A stretch of DNA of 64,000 nt from Saprospiraceae bacterium UBA3362. Lineage in GTDB: Bacteria; Bacteroidota; Bacteroidia; Chitinophagales; Saprospiraceae. The notes beneath the pieces were generated by a model that was not told where the DNA came from, did no database searches, and saw nothing but the letters and a program-made list of their open reading frames with translations. Each line of letters begins with the position of its first letter. Position 1 is the stretch's first letter. The DNA lies in the NCBI GenBank assembly GCA_002360455.1, contig DEQQ01000062.1, positions 1 through 64,000 of the forward strand. The letters run 5' to 3'. The translations under genes and the position numbers were made by a program. Positions 48,315 to 57,630 of the stretch are shown piece by piece.

Positions 48315-49655
48315 TTATTGCGTAGAATTTAGAAATTGACGCACAGATTGTACGCTCACTTTATGAGTTTTAAAATGCTCTTCAGCTTTACTTTTTTGTT
48401 GTTCTGTAGCTTGAAATTGATTGAGAATATTGGTTAAATGCATTTTCATATGTCCTTGCTGAATGCCCGTGGTGACCAAAGATCGAATGGCACTGAAATT
48501 CTGTACAAGTCCCACAGAAGCGGCAATCATCATCAATTCTTGAGCAGTTGGATTGCCCAATAATTCCAATGATCTTTTCGCAATAGGATGCAAAGCAGTC
48601 AATCCACCTACTGTTCCAAGAGCTAAAGGAATTTCCATAAAAAAAAGAAATTGGTCTCCTTCCAAACTGCAATCACTAAGACTTCTGTATTGACCGTCAC
48701 GAGCAGCATAAGCATGACCACAGGCCTCAACAGCTCTAAAATCATTAGCAGTAGCTAAAACCACAGCATCAATACCATTAAATATTCCTTTATTGTGCGT
48801 TACGGCTCTGTGAGTATCAAATTTTGCTATTTGAATCGCTTGATAAAATCGTTCTGCAAACTCTCTTGCACTCATTCCTTCAGGAAATTCTCCCAGCTCC
48901 GATATAGGACAACTAAGTTCGACGCGGACCAAACATTCCGGAGTATAATTGGATAAAATGCTCATGAGAATTTCTACTTCGTAACCCGACTGAAGTGAAA
49001 CATCATTGGATGAACAAAATAATTCTAAGCTTTGAGCAAAGGACTCTAAACATGAATTAATGAAATTGGCACCCATAGAATCACAGGTCTCAAAGCTTAC
49101 CAATATCTGATAATAATGGGGAATAGTTTGATTGGTAATCAATTTGAAATCTCTGACTCCTCCGCCGCGTTTGTCCATGTTGCTAATAATCTCTTTGGCA
49201 TCAAGCAACATTTTTACTTTGATTTGATGCAGATTGCTTCTTAGAAATTCTTCTTCTCCATTCCATAAAAAATGAATTTGCCCAAGTTTTTCTGTGCCTA
49301 AAATTTTAGCTCGAATGCCGCCGCGATCCATCCAAAATTTTGCCCCGGCACTTGCAGCTGCAACTACTGAACTTTCTTCAATGACCATTGGGGCAACATA
49401 AATTTTTCCATTGATCATAAGATTTGGAGCAACAGAAAAAGGCATTGGAAAATTCGTTATGGTATTTTCAGAAAATCCATCCAACAATTTTTGTTGGTCC
49501 TCATTTTTATGCCAATAACTTGTAAGCTCATGCATTACTGTCTCCGGATCTCGAAAGAAATTTTCTACTATCCATTTTATTTTACCTCGCTTGGATAGTT
49601 TCGAAAAACCGGATATGGATTTTGATCCCGACCCTGAGTTCTGCATTTTACTCAT
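48315..49655 (-). CDS. mvaA: Hydroxymethylglutaryl-CoA reductase, class II type
   Basis: Converts HMG-CoA to mevalonate, the committed step of the mevalonate route to isoprenoids. Motifs: FSVAPNLMINGKIYVAPMVI and EESSVVAAASAGAKFW near the N-terminus, ETCDSMGANFINSC with the catalytic Asp, RAVTHNKGIFNGIDAVVLAT with the catalytic Lys, and GIQQGHMKMHLTNIL with the catalytic His. 446 residues fits soluble class II enzymes. The ATG overlaps the idi stop (ATGA), so it is the last gene of purS-rsmI-idi-mvaA. Class II enzymes can be degradative, but its pairing with idi supports biosynthesis. Confidence 0.93.
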   Translation of the reverse strand: MSKMQNSGSGSKSISGFSKLSKRGKIKWIVENFFRDPETVMHELTSYWHKNEDQQKLLDGFSENTITNFPMPFSVAPNLMINGKIYVAPMVIEESSVVAAASAGAKFWMDRGGIRAKILGTEKLGQIHFLWNGEEEFLRSNLHQIKVKMLLDAKEIISNMDKRGGGVRDFKLITNQTIPHYYQILVSFETCDSMGANFINSCLESFAQSLELFCSSNDVSLQSGYEVEILMSILSNYTPECLVRVELSCPISELGEFPEGMSAREFAERFYQAIQIAKFDTHRAVTHNKGIFNGIDAVVLATANDFRAVEACGHAYAARDGQYRSLSDCSLEGDQFLFFMEIPLALGTVGGLTALHPIAKRSLELLGNPTAQELMMIAASVGLVQNFSAIRSLVTTGIQQGHMKMHLTNILNQFQATEQQKSKAEEHFKTHKVSVQSVRQFLNSTQ

Positions 49656-50659
49656 ACAAAGTGATTGAGTTTTAGTGTTAGAAAATGCTTGGCCGTTTGG
49701 AATCCTTTAATTTGATTTGATACCATTTGCTCTGTAGCCTCATAAGAATGTTGCGCTGCTTGAAGAAAAGCAGAGGCTTGTCCGTACAATGCAGGAATCG
49801 CAGATTTTTCTGTATAATAAAAACCATCTAAAAAGTTCTTCACTCCTCCTGAAATAATCAATCGAAGTTGGGGATTTTTTATTTTCTTTTCTTGAACCAA
49901 TCGATTACAAAAATCCAACATTTCATCTGCATGATGACCAACGTATTGCAGCGGTGCAAAATGTTCTACGGATTCATTCCTGAGAGACTCAAGTTTAGAA
50001 AAATTGGTTCCGCCAAAGGAAGCAAACTCTATCGCTTGCAATGGCAAATCCAACAGTTTGGATAAATCCTGATATGAAAATCCTTGACCGACTTCCTTGA
50101 CAATGATAGGAAAAGAAAATAAATCCATCACTCTTTGAATAGTAATCAAAGGAGTCACATGAATACGATCTCCTTCTGTCTGCATCAGCTCTTGCAATGG
50201 ATTGACATGAATGATGAGACCGTCTGCTTCCAACTTTTGTACGATATCACCGATAAATTGTCCTTGATGATTCTCCAACCAATACTCAACTTGTGCTATT
50301 CCTAAATTGGCATACAATGGTTGATGACCGATATATTTTCTCACATTAAAATCTTCAAAACAGTCCGGATTTTGAATTATTTTCCTGCAAGAACCCAAGC
50401 CCATTCCCAAATGAAATTTACTGCAAACTTTGGCTAAATTTTGGTTGATTTGGCGAGAAATCTCGGTTCCTCCGGTCATACTCGAAATCCATATTGGATA
50501 GGCAAGTTGTTGTTTGCCAAAAAAAATTGGAAAGTTTTCGTCTCCTTTTGGATGGACGGAAGAAAAAGGATGATAATCAAATCTCGAATCCAATGATTCC
50601 CATGGAGTGCTGGCGTTTTGAGCCATTGTTATATGATCTAATTTTCTGTCTTTAGTCAT
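49652..50659 (-). CDS. idi: Isopentenyl-diphosphate isomerase, type 2 (FMN)
   Basis: Flavin-dependent interconversion of isopentenyl and dimethylallyl diphosphate. Signature stretches: RKLDHITMAQNASTPWESLD, ISSMTGGTE, GMGLGSCRKII, HVNPLQELMQTEGD (the family's acid-base and magnesium residues), PIIVKEVGQGFSYQDL and the FMN phosphate loop LIISGGVKNFLDG. 335 residues is normal for the type 2 family (also called Fni). Overlaps rsmI by 8 bp upstream and mvaA by 4 bp downstream. Confidence 0.93.
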   Translation of the reverse strand: MTKDRKLDHITMAQNASTPWESLDSRFDYHPFSSVHPKGDENFPIFFGKQQLAYPIWISSMTGGTEISRQINQNLAKVCSKFHLGMGLGSCRKIIQNPDCFEDFNVRKYIGHQPLYANLGIAQVEYWLENHQGQFIGDIVQKLEADGLIIHVNPLQELMQTEGDRIHVTPLITIQRVMDLFSFPIIVKEVGQGFSYQDLSKLLDLPLQAIEFASFGGTNFSKLESLRNESVEHFAPLQYVGHHADEMLDFCNRLVQEKKIKNPQLRLIISGGVKNFLDGFYYTEKSAIPALYGQASAFLQAAQHSYEATEQMVSNQIKGFQTAKHFLTLKLNHFV

Positions 50660-51335
50660 GATGGGTTTGTTTTATTCCGGCTACACAGACTACAAATTCT
50701 CCTTGAACTTTTTTTTCATTCAAGAGAGCTTGTTTCACCTCCGCCAAATTTCCATAATAATGAGATTCAAATTTTTTACTTATCTCGCGGGATACACAAG
50801 ACTGTCTCTCTTCTCCACAATGTAAAATTAATTCATCCATACACTTGATAATACGATGTGGAGATTCGTACAACACAAAAGTAACAGGAAGCTGAGCTAA
50901 AAACTTTATTTGAGTTTGTCGGCCTTTTTTTTGAGGGAGAAACCCTTGGTAGAAAAATTTTTCGCAAGATAAACCTGATCCTACCAATGCAGGCACAAAA
51001 GCAGTGGCCCCCGGCAAACATTGAACTTCAATTTGTTTTTCTCGACACTCATGGACCAACAAATATCCCGGATCAGAAATGCCCGGTGTCCCTGCATCCG
51101 ATATTAAGGCAATGTTTTGGCCATTTTCCAGAGCCTCTATCCATTTTTTAGTTTGGCTGTGTTCATTGTTAAGATGGAAGGATTGAAGTTTGGTTTGAAT
51201 CCCAAAATGCCTGAACAAGTTGGCACTAACTCGGGTATCTTCGGACAAAACCAAATCAACCTCAGATAAAATCCGAATCGACCTGGGACTCATGTCTTCC
51301 AGATTGCCTATAGGAGTTGGAACCAGGTACAGCAT
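50652..51335 (-). CDS. rsmI: 16S rRNA (cytidine-1402-2'-O)-methyltransferase RsmI
   Basis: SAM-dependent methyltransferase modifying C1402 of 16S rRNA in the decoding centre. The N-terminus MLYLVPTPIGNLEDMSPRSI, SEDTRVSANLFRHFGI, LISDAGTPGISDPGYLLV and CLPGATAFVPALVGSGLS are all family landmarks, as are VLYESPHRI and SREISKKFE. The frame extends 21 codons upstream, but the Met at 51335 is the family start, and its A is shared with the purS stop (TAATG), which fits translational coupling. 227 residues. Confidence 0.94.
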   Translation of the reverse strand: MLYLVPTPIGNLEDMSPRSIRILSEVDLVLSEDTRVSANLFRHFGIQTKLQSFHLNNEHSQTKKWIEALENGQNIALISDAGTPGISDPGYLLVHECREKQIEVQCLPGATAFVPALVGSGLSCEKFFYQGFLPQKKGRQTQIKFLAQLPVTFVLYESPHRIIKCMDELILHCGEERQSCVSREISKKFESHYYGNLAEVKQALLNEKKVQGEFVVCVAGIKQTHHD

Positions 51336-51589
51336 TAATTTTCTACTACGCGAAAATGATACTTCTCTGTAATCAAATTTGTCAACAGTTTTTTGCAAGC
51401 AATTTCAACTGTTTCTTCAGCACTCCGCAGATCTACAGCTTCCAAGACCATTTCTATATGCTTTCCTATTCTTACATCCGCTACACCGCTGATATTAAGC
51501 TGATGTATATTTTTTGTAACTGTCTTACCCTGTGGATCCAGTAACTCCTGATGTGGCATTATGTCAATAAATGCTTTGTATTGTTTCAT
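51335..51589 (-). CDS. purS: Phosphoribosylformylglycinamidine synthase subunit PurS
   Basis: Small structural subunit of the three-part FGAM synthase (PurS-PurL-PurQ) in purine synthesis. At 84 residues it matches the family: IDIMPHQELLDPQGKTVTKN, followed by GVADVRIGKHIEMVLEA and a C-terminal KYHFRVVEN. purL and purQ are not adjacent, so the subunit is separated from its partners, and is joined instead to rsmI-idi-mvaA. First gene of that operon. Confidence 0.9.
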   Translation of the reverse strand: MKQYKAFIDIMPHQELLDPQGKTVTKNIHQLNISGVADVRIGKHIEMVLEAVDLRSAEETVEIACKKLLTNLITEKYHFRVVEN

Positions 51590-51920
51590 TGAAATAGCTT
51601 TTAAAAAGACAATTTGATTTTCCTTTTATCATCGAGGGCAAAATGCAATTCAAAAACTTGATTTAATTTGGATGAAATTATGCTCAATTTCTAAAAGCTG
51701 TCAGAAACCAACTTATGATTCATCCGATTTTAAGCACCGATGACAAAATTCTAAGCAAAGATACTCTTTTCTTTAGTATTAAACAGGCTTAAAAAGTATG
51801 AATTAAGGCCTTTTTCGTTCAAAAAAAATGGAATTGGTTGACAAAGTGAATTTTGTCATTGGCAGTTTCATTTTGGATGAAATTGCATGAACTGTATGTA
51901 ATGATGAAGTAAAAATAGAG
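51590..51920. other. 331-bp spacer, no gene seen
   Basis: Upstream of purS on the minus strand; it must hold the operon promoter, but I found no good TAnnTTTG match. No coding frame or fold is supported. Confidence 0.4.
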
Positions 51921-52898
51921 TTACGGAAGTAATTCTTTACTTCCGGTATAAATATTTTTTCCAATAAAATTCTCTACACTCTTTTTTTGTTTCCAACAAT
52001 TCAACTGATTTGGAGAGAGAAAATGTTCTGCTGATTTTCCCTGGGCTAATGCGCTATTAACTCTTGCCGCCTGAATTTCGGTCATGGGGACAAAACGGAG
52101 AGTGGACTGTTGTAAATAATATTTTATTTGATGATCTGCCTTGAAAGTTGAAATTTCTTTTGAGGTTATTTTAGCTTGAATATTTTGATGTTTTTGCAAA
52201 AAAACCCTATCCGCACAATTCTGTTGACTTCCTCTCGCAACAATTTCATCTGCTGTAGTTTTTTTTGGATTGTAATGAATTTGTACAACCTCAGATCCGC
52301 CCATAAAACCGGCCTGTGTGGATACAACTCCATCTATTGCACCATAGACTTTTTCGCCACTCCAAAAACAATACATGCCTACAGTTATCGTTTCTTTCCC
52401 TTGCTCTCCGGCAAGCAACTCTTCTTCCAATAATCGCAAATATTCGGGTATAAGTTTTCCTGATCTTAAAATACTCAAATTGATTTTATTCACCACAGCA
52501 AAAGGAGAGTAATTGCTATGGAGACGTTCTCCAATAGAGTTGAGCTCAGAATCTACAATTCTTACCACAGGATTGTTCCAGCTAGGCTCTTTGAAATATT
52601 CCAACGCCTCTCTATCTTTTCCTGCTTCATTATTATAGATGCACACTGGGTTAAAATAATATTCTATCGCCTCCACGATCAATGGATGCGACATAACATC
52701 ATGCCCATATCTCTGACAGGTAGAGCAGCCCGGCACTTCTTGAAACAAAATAAAAATAGGTTTTTTATTTTGTTTGCTAAGCTCCTGAGACTTCTTCAAA
52801 TCTCTACTCCAATGTACCAATCCAAGTTCCACTGGTTGTCTCGCAAACAAACTGAATTGAAAAAGAAAACAAAGTAAAAATGAACTACTTTTTCTCAT
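51921..52898 (-). CDS. Exported thioredoxin-like/MsrA-like fusion protein (VPG-C-x-T-C type)
   Basis: 325 residues with a signal peptide (FLLCFLFQFSLFARQP). The N-terminal half is thioredoxin-like with EVPGCSTCQRYGHDVMSHPL; related proteins that I recall as the VPGUxT family carry selenocysteine at the first Cys position, so this looks like the cysteine form. The C-terminal half resembles methionine sulfoxide reductase A: MYCFWSGEKVYGAIDGVVST and GFMGGSEVVQIHYNPKKTTA. It keeps the F-W next to Cys but lacks the loop with the G-H-A-E motif of true MsrA. A conserved end LSPNQLNCWKQ follows. Probable role in surface thiol or methionine redox; substrate unknown. Overlaps the rhodanese gene by 14 bp. 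Confidence 0.75.
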   Translation of the reverse strand: MRKSSSFLLCFLFQFSLFARQPVELGLVHWSRDLKKSQELSKQNKKPIFILFQEVPGCSTCQRYGHDVMSHPLIVEAIEYYFNPVCIYNNEAGKDREALEYFKEPSWNNPVVRIVDSELNSIGERLHSNYSPFAVVNKINLSILRSGKLIPEYLRLLEEELLAGEQGKETITVGMYCFWSGEKVYGAIDGVVSTQAGFMGGSEVVQIHYNPKKTTADEIVARGSQQNCADRVFLQKHQNIQAKITSKEISTFKADHQIKYYLQQSTLRFVPMTEIQAARVNSALAQGKSAEHFLSPNQLNCWKQKKSVENFIGKNIYTGSKELLP

Positions 52899-53250
52899 CC
52901 AAATGTTTTATTCCACTATAACCTCCAAGATTGGTTACATTTTTGAATCCTAAACCTTTGAGATACTCTGTTGCACTTCCGCTTCGACCGCCACTTGCGC
53001 AATACAAATAGATATATTCATCTTTATTCCATTGCTTGCTCAGTTTTTCGAAATCTCCATTGTTCCAATCGGCATGAATCGCCTGGCTCAAATGGCCACC
53101 GTTCCATTCTGACAAAGTACGAACGTCCACTACTTTTCCCGGATGAGCTTTCAATTGTGACTTAAGATCCTTAGGTGCGTTTTGTGCATTCGTACAGCCA
53201 AAAACGAAAATCAAACCGACAATTGCAAATAATAAATTTGTGAATTTCAT
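52885..53250 (-). CDS. Rhodanese-like lipoprotein
   Basis: Single-domain rhodanese (sulfurtransferase fold) of 121 residues, exported as a lipoprotein (LLFAIVGLIFVFGCTNAQ). Active loop: YLYCASGGRSGSATEYL, with the persulfide-carrying Cys in C-x5-R-S arrangement. VVDVRTLSEWNGGHLSQAIH is the usual first half. The frame is open 67 codons further upstream, but that stretch includes a family B repeat and the signal sequence starts at Met 53250. Overlaps the thioredoxin/MsrA-like gene, so both act together in envelope sulfur redox (inference). Confidence 0.85.
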   Translation of the reverse strand: MKFTNLLFAIVGLIFVFGCTNAQNAPKDLKSQLKAHPGKVVDVRTLSEWNGGHLSQAIHADWNNGDFEKLSKQWNKDEYIYLYCASGGRSGSATEYLKGLGFKNVTNLGGYSGIKHLDEKK

Positions 53251-53365
53251 TAGAAAAATAATTTTGTACTGCAAATATGCGACAAAAATTAATTTTGTAA
53301 AAGAAAAAATATGAAGGATCAAGAATTGATTTAGGAGAGGCTTGTTTTGTTCATTGCTTGTAGTC

Positions 53366-53417
53366 TTGGTCCCGCCATCCATTTCGCTGCACAACAGCTC
53401 CATTACTGTCGGGTCTA
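53366..53417 (-). repeat. Dispersed structured element, family B, copy 2
   Basis: Minus-strand sequence begins tagacccgacagtaatgga and ends ggcgggac. Inner hairpin gctg-ttgtg-cagc. Very similar to copy 3 apart from the hairpin arms. Confidence 0.7.
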
Positions 53418-53517
53418 GGTTTGGTTCAGCTTTTCTTTGCCTGTCTTGCAAGATAAACTGAATCTCGATGGATGAGATAGTTTCAAAATTAATTCAAAAC
53501 CCGATCAAAATTTCAGC

Positions 53518-53525
53518 TACTTTTG
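53518..53525 (+). promoter_or_regulatory. -7 box of the hflX promoter
   Basis: TACTTTTG fits TAnnTTTG. It overlaps the ATG at 53523, so the start at 53544 is the usable one. Confidence 0.5.
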
Positions 53526-53543
53526 TTACAAAATAGATATAAG

Positions 53544-54752
53544 ATGAATTCGTCCTGGAATATTGATGCAAAAAAGAAAGTAGAACAAAGCAATGAAGAA
53601 AAAGCTGTTTTGGTTGGTTTGATATTGCCGGACCATACAGAGCAAATGATCATAGATCATTTGGACGAATTGGAGTTTCTTGCGAGCACAGCAGGAGCAG
53701 TCTCCACCAAAAGATTTACTCAGCGATTGCAGGGACCCGACTCTAGAACGTTTATTGGCAAAGGAAAAGCAGAAGAAATTCAGAAATACATAGAAACTCA
53801 TGATGTTGATTTGGTTATTTTTGATGATGATCTTACAGGCAAGCAACAGAATATTCTGGAGGAGATGTTCAAAAGAAAAATTTTGGATAGAAGTTCTTTG
53901 ATCCTTGATATTTTTGCCAATAGAGCTCAAACAGCTCAAGCTAAAACTCAGGTGGAGCTGGCTCAATTGCAATACATTTTACCCAGATTGAGAGGAATGT
54001 GGACGCATCTGGAAAAACAACGAGGAGGGATCGGAATGAGAGGACCCGGAGAACAAGAAATTGAGACCGACAGACGAATCGTCAAAGAAAAAATTTCTCT
54101 TTTGAAAAAGCGTTTAGAAAAAATTGATTTACAAAATACTACTCAACGTAAAAACAGAGATGAAATGATCAGAGCCGCATTGGTGGGTTATACCAATGTC
54201 GGTAAATCTACACTAATGAATGTGTTGAGCAAATCTGAAGTTTTTGCAGAGAATAAGCTTTTTGCTACATTAGACACTACAGTACGTAAGGTGGTATGGG
54301 ATGCTATGCCTTTTTTGCTTTCTGATACAGTGGGATTTATTAGAAAATTGCCGCATCACTTGGTAGAAAGTTTTAAATCTACTCTTGATGAGTTGAGAGA
54401 AAGTGATTTGTTAATTCATGTAATAGATATTTCTCATCCGCAATATGCAGACCAAATAGATACTGTAAATAAAACCCTAAAAGATCTTGGAGTAGATGAT
54501 AAACCTGTTCTTATGATTTTCAATAAGATGGACTCGTTTCGTGAGAAATATTTTGATGCATTGCTGGACTTAAAAACAAAAAATGAACTCGAACTGGAGC
54601 TTATGCAAACTTTACAAAGCAAACATCAATGCCCTATGATTTCTATTTCTGCAAAGTCAATGGAGAATATAGAAAATTTGCGAGCTATGCTCAAAGAACT
54701 CATCGCAAAGCAATATATGATACGATATCCTTATCGAGTTGGGAAGTGGTAA
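53544..54752 (+). CDS. hflX: Ribosome-associated GTPase HflX
   Basis: GTPase that splits or rescues stalled 70S ribosomes, often under heat stress. The N-terminal nucleotide-binding domain has FIGKGKAEEIQKYIETHDVD and FDDDLTGKQQNILEEMF; next the linker RLRGMWTHLEKQRGGIGMRG and GPGEQEIETDRR. G domain: GYTNVGKSTLMNVL (G1), DTTVRK (G2), DTVGFIRKLPHHLVESFKST (G3), FNKMD (G4), SAKS (G5). 402 residues from Met 53544. The promoter box position supports this start. Confidence 0.94.
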   Translation: MNSSWNIDAKKKVEQSNEEKAVLVGLILPDHTEQMIIDHLDELEFLASTAGAVSTKRFTQRLQGPDSRTFIGKGKAEEIQKYIETHDVDLVIFDDDLTGKQQNILEEMFKRKILDRSSLILDIFANRAQTAQAKTQVELAQLQYILPRLRGMWTHLEKQRGGIGMRGPGEQEIETDRRIVKEKISLLKKRLEKIDLQNTTQRKNRDEMIRAALVGYTNVGKSTLMNVLSKSEVFAENKLFATLDTTVRKVVWDAMPFLLSDTVGFIRKLPHHLVESFKSTLDELRESDLLIHVIDISHPQYADQIDTVNKTLKDLGVDDKPVLMIFNKMDSFREKYFDALLDLKTKNELELELMQTLQSKHQCPMISISAKSMENIENLRAMLKELIAKQYMIRYPYRVGKW

Positions 54753-54857
54753 TTTAATCTTTTGGTTGTTATGAGATTTATGAATTGATTTCAAATTTTC
54801 TGTTTGGCTAAAGGGTTTAACTTCTACTCGAAACTTATCGATTCATTCTTTTGCTAT

Positions 54858-55757
54858 TTATTTTAGTTTGGTTTCTGCGGCTTGAAGAATATACAATTTT
54901 GTCTCGTTCTGTGAAGCAAAAGCCACTAAAGAACAGTTGGAGTCAACCCACAATTGTGCATGTGTAGGTAGAGTATAGGTAAAACTGCGTTCAATACTTT
55001 GTCCGGCAACCATATTGTCTGCAATTTTTTCGCCCGGGATAGGCGACAATACTTTTCTCAAAACATGGTTATGTTCATAACCTGAGATGGTGCCTTGAGT
55101 CTGATCTTTTTGAGATAGGATAATATGGGATTCCGTGATCATCGCATGTACATGAACGGCTTCGTTTATTGCCTCTTTGGCTACGACTTTTACTTTCATA
55201 CTTAATTCTCTTGTTGCAGAATTATAATTTTTTTCAATGGAAATATCTACACCAGGTTTTTTTTGCAATTCTTGCTCCATAAATTGAAGCCAGGTGTCCG
55301 GTTTTGCAATCCTAATTTTTGGTTGGCCGCTAAAAATGGTTCTATTGATAGCTGCTTCCGGTTTCGCATCCCAGGCTCCTAATAATTTTTCTATGGCTTC
55401 TGCTTCTGCATGATTTAGTCTAGGTTCTCCAGTTACTGCGGGTTGAGCCAGGAAGTTGGAATGAACAGCAATTGCAACTGTATTGTCCGGATATTTTTCT
55501 AGCATTGATTCAACTGCGGCATTGCCCGAAGGACAATTGGGGCAACTTGTTCCTGTGAAGTCTTCTACAAGAACTACTCTGCCGGATGTAGGCTTTCCGG
55601 CTGTAGGCAACGGAACCGGTTGTTCCCAATCGCAGCAAGAAACAGGAAGAACGATGAGGAGAAAAATCATTGAAATAAAAGACAATAATGATTTCACAAA
55701 ACTGAACTTTTGAACATTATTTTGAACGTCTGTTTTGGTCATCAATTGGTTTATCAT
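54858..55757 (-). CDS. Omp28-related lipoprotein with thioredoxin-like fold
   Basis: Envelope lipoprotein of the Omp28 family. The signal ends near LIVLPVSCCDWEQP, a plausible lipid-modified Cys. The thioredoxin-like domain carries the C-x-x-C in EDFTGTSCPNCPSGNAAVES. The second half is a beta-rich Omp28 domain (HAMITESHIILSQ, YEHNHVLRKVLSPIPGE). Known members are surface proteins of Porphyromonas and relatives; function is not settled. Same strand as the DUF6029 gene 156 bp upstream, with a family B repeat between them. Confidence 0.85.
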   Translation of the reverse strand: MINQLMTKTDVQNNVQKFSFVKSLLSFISMIFLLIVLPVSCCDWEQPVPLPTAGKPTSGRVVLVEDFTGTSCPNCPSGNAAVESMLEKYPDNTVAIAVHSNFLAQPAVTGEPRLNHAEAEAIEKLLGAWDAKPEAAINRTIFSGQPKIRIAKPDTWLQFMEQELQKKPGVDISIEKNYNSATRELSMKVKVVAKEAINEAVHVHAMITESHIILSQKDQTQGTISGYEHNHVLRKVLSPIPGEKIADNMVAGQSIERSFTYTLPTHAQLWVDSNCSLVAFASQNETKLYILQAAETKLK

Positions 55758-55800
55758 GTTTTTATATTTTTTGTTTTTTGAAAAATTGGATTTGCAAAAT

Positions 55801-55853
55801 TAGACCCGATAGTAATGGAGGCGTGGAACGCCGAAATGGATAGCGGGACTCAG
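55801..55853 (+). repeat. Dispersed structured element, family B, copy 3
   Basis: Begins tagacccgatagtaatggag and ends tagcgggactcag. Inner hairpin ggcg-tggaa-cgcc. It lies between two genes of the same strand. Confidence 0.7.
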
Positions 55854-55913
55854 GCTAAAAGTTTGACTAAAATTTGCTTCTTCTAATCTCAATTTTATTT
55901 TCATTCAATGGAC

Positions 55914-57551
55914 TTAAAAACTGGAAGTTACACTTGCCCTAAATCCGCTGAAAGCCGGTTCCAATCTGCAAATCCCGCCACTACAAACGATTCCCTGAAT
56001 CTGTTTTACATATCGGATAGCAAAGCGATTGGCATCTTTGGTATAAGAAACTCCAACAGCAGGATAATGGAGTTTTTTGGTTCCGGCATGAGGTTTTACA
56101 TTGTACATATCAGACAACTCGAATAAAATATGTGGAGCCATTCCCCATTCTGTAACAACGTTTATCCAGGAGCCTATATTGGTCGGGTTGTGCATATATT
56201 GTACTTCTGCACGCAGCGAATACTTATCTGTAAATTGAACTAACAATTCTGAAAACGGGGTAATGGTTTTTACAAAAGGTTCTCCCGGTTTGCCATAATA
56301 CAGTTCGACGTTGTATTCCTGTCTTTGTATTCCGGTCATCAACTGCCATTTATCACTGTGTTTGTAAACAACATCCAGATAGTATTCTTTGTAAAATTGT
56401 TTTTTAAAATCCGCATCCTTTATGTTAGAAATATTGGCAGTAAAATTCCAATGATCGCCAAGTCCATATTTGACTTCAGCTTGATAAGCCATCTCACTGA
56501 TAAATTGTGTAGCCGGATAATACAATGCTATCAATCGGAATGTGTTGATCCTTGCCATTGGTGGAATAAAATTGATCAATCCTCTATTGCCGGAGAGAAG
56601 AGGTTCTGCTCTAAAATCCATGCCTATGGTTCGCTTTCCTTCTACAGTAATGCCCAAAGTTTTCCAAACATATCCTAAGCTAGTATAGTAGACGGAAGCA
56701 TTTTGTTTGACCAACTTTCCTACGGTTTTATTTCCTTTGGGCAAAAGTTTGATGGCGTTCGGATCATAGTAAATATCATTGGGCTTAAATGCGGTCTCTA
56801 TATACCAATTGAAATCTTTTATGTTCAAATCATTGAAGATCGAAAAAGCATTGCTGTTGTAGCATGGAGCTATTTGATCATCAGGTTCGTAAGAGGCTAT
56901 AACGCCTGCCATATTTTTTACCAAATCATCACTCAGTGTTCTGTTGACCAGTCCTATTCCGGGAGAAATATTCCACTTGGAATCCTCCTTGGGTTGGAAA
57001 TACCCATTGATGCTTACTCCTTTGAGTGTGGATTGGTAGGCACTGAATAAATTTCGTTGCCTTCCAACAAATGCTTTTATGTCCCAATCTTGAGATAAAT
57101 CATATTTGATCCCGATGCCGATCAAAGCATTGTCAATGAGCTGAGTTCTGTCTTCGAAAGATCTATAAATAATTCCTCGACCTATCTGATCGTATTGATG
57201 CCCTGCGGTGATCTCGAGGTTTCCTACTTTCTTGTTCATGTACCAACGCCCGATTCCGTATCCATTGTAGCTAGCCACCGGATTGAGCAAATTTGAATTG
57301 ACAAAAAGATCAAATCTAAGCCCACCTTGAAATCCGGCATATGAGGCATTGAGATCCAACCATGACTCTCCGCCGAAAATCTGATAATCATACTGAGGAA
57401 TATTGGCGGCTCCTATCTGGCTATCCCGTAAAAAAACATTGGCATTGGTTTGAAATCCTCCACCCAGAACCAATTGTTCTTGACTAAATATTAGATTATT
57501 AAATATTGCAAAAAATAATAATATTACCTTTGGATAAGCTTGGTTAAACAT
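55914..57551 (-). CDS. DUF6029-type outer-membrane beta-barrel protein
   Basis: 545 residues with signal peptide (VILLFFAIFNNLIFSQEQ) and a body of alternating strands typical of an outer-membrane barrel, ending in Phe. I relate it to DUF6029 from its GGGFQTNANVFLRDSQIG start, GIGRWYMNKKVGNLEITAGH, and its setting next to an Omp28 gene and a TlpA-like gene, an association I recall in this phylum. Its function is unknown; a role with the redox lipoproteins is likely. A near-consensus promoter box may lie in the 79 bp shared with the divergent tlpA-like gene. Confidence 0.7.
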   Translation of the reverse strand: MFNQAYPKVILLFFAIFNNLIFSQEQLVLGGGFQTNANVFLRDSQIGAANIPQYDYQIFGGESWLDLNASYAGFQGGLRFDLFVNSNLLNPVASYNGYGIGRWYMNKKVGNLEITAGHQYDQIGRGIIYRSFEDRTQLIDNALIGIGIKYDLSQDWDIKAFVGRQRNLFSAYQSTLKGVSINGYFQPKEDSKWNISPGIGLVNRTLSDDLVKNMAGVIASYEPDDQIAPCYNSNAFSIFNDLNIKDFNWYIETAFKPNDIYYDPNAIKLLPKGNKTVGKLVKQNASVYYTSLGYVWKTLGITVEGKRTIGMDFRAEPLLSGNRGLINFIPPMARINTFRLIALYYPATQFISEMAYQAEVKYGLGDHWNFTANISNIKDADFKKQFYKEYYLDVVYKHSDKWQLMTGIQRQEYNVELYYGKPGEPFVKTITPFSELLVQFTDKYSLRAEVQYMHNPTNIGSWINVVTEWGMAPHILFELSDMYNVKPHAGTKKLHYPAVGVSYTKDANRFAIRYVKQIQGIVCSGGICRLEPAFSGFRASVTSSF

Positions 57552-57630
57552 TCGTTAAATCGTTTATTCAACGTCAAAGTAATGGAATTTTTCGCTCAAT
57601 TTTACGTCTAAGTTAAAAAAACCTTCTTTT

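Noticed and set aside
53251..53451. Longer N-terminus for the rhodanese gene
   Set aside because: It crosses a family B repeat and places the lipoprotein signal inside the protein.
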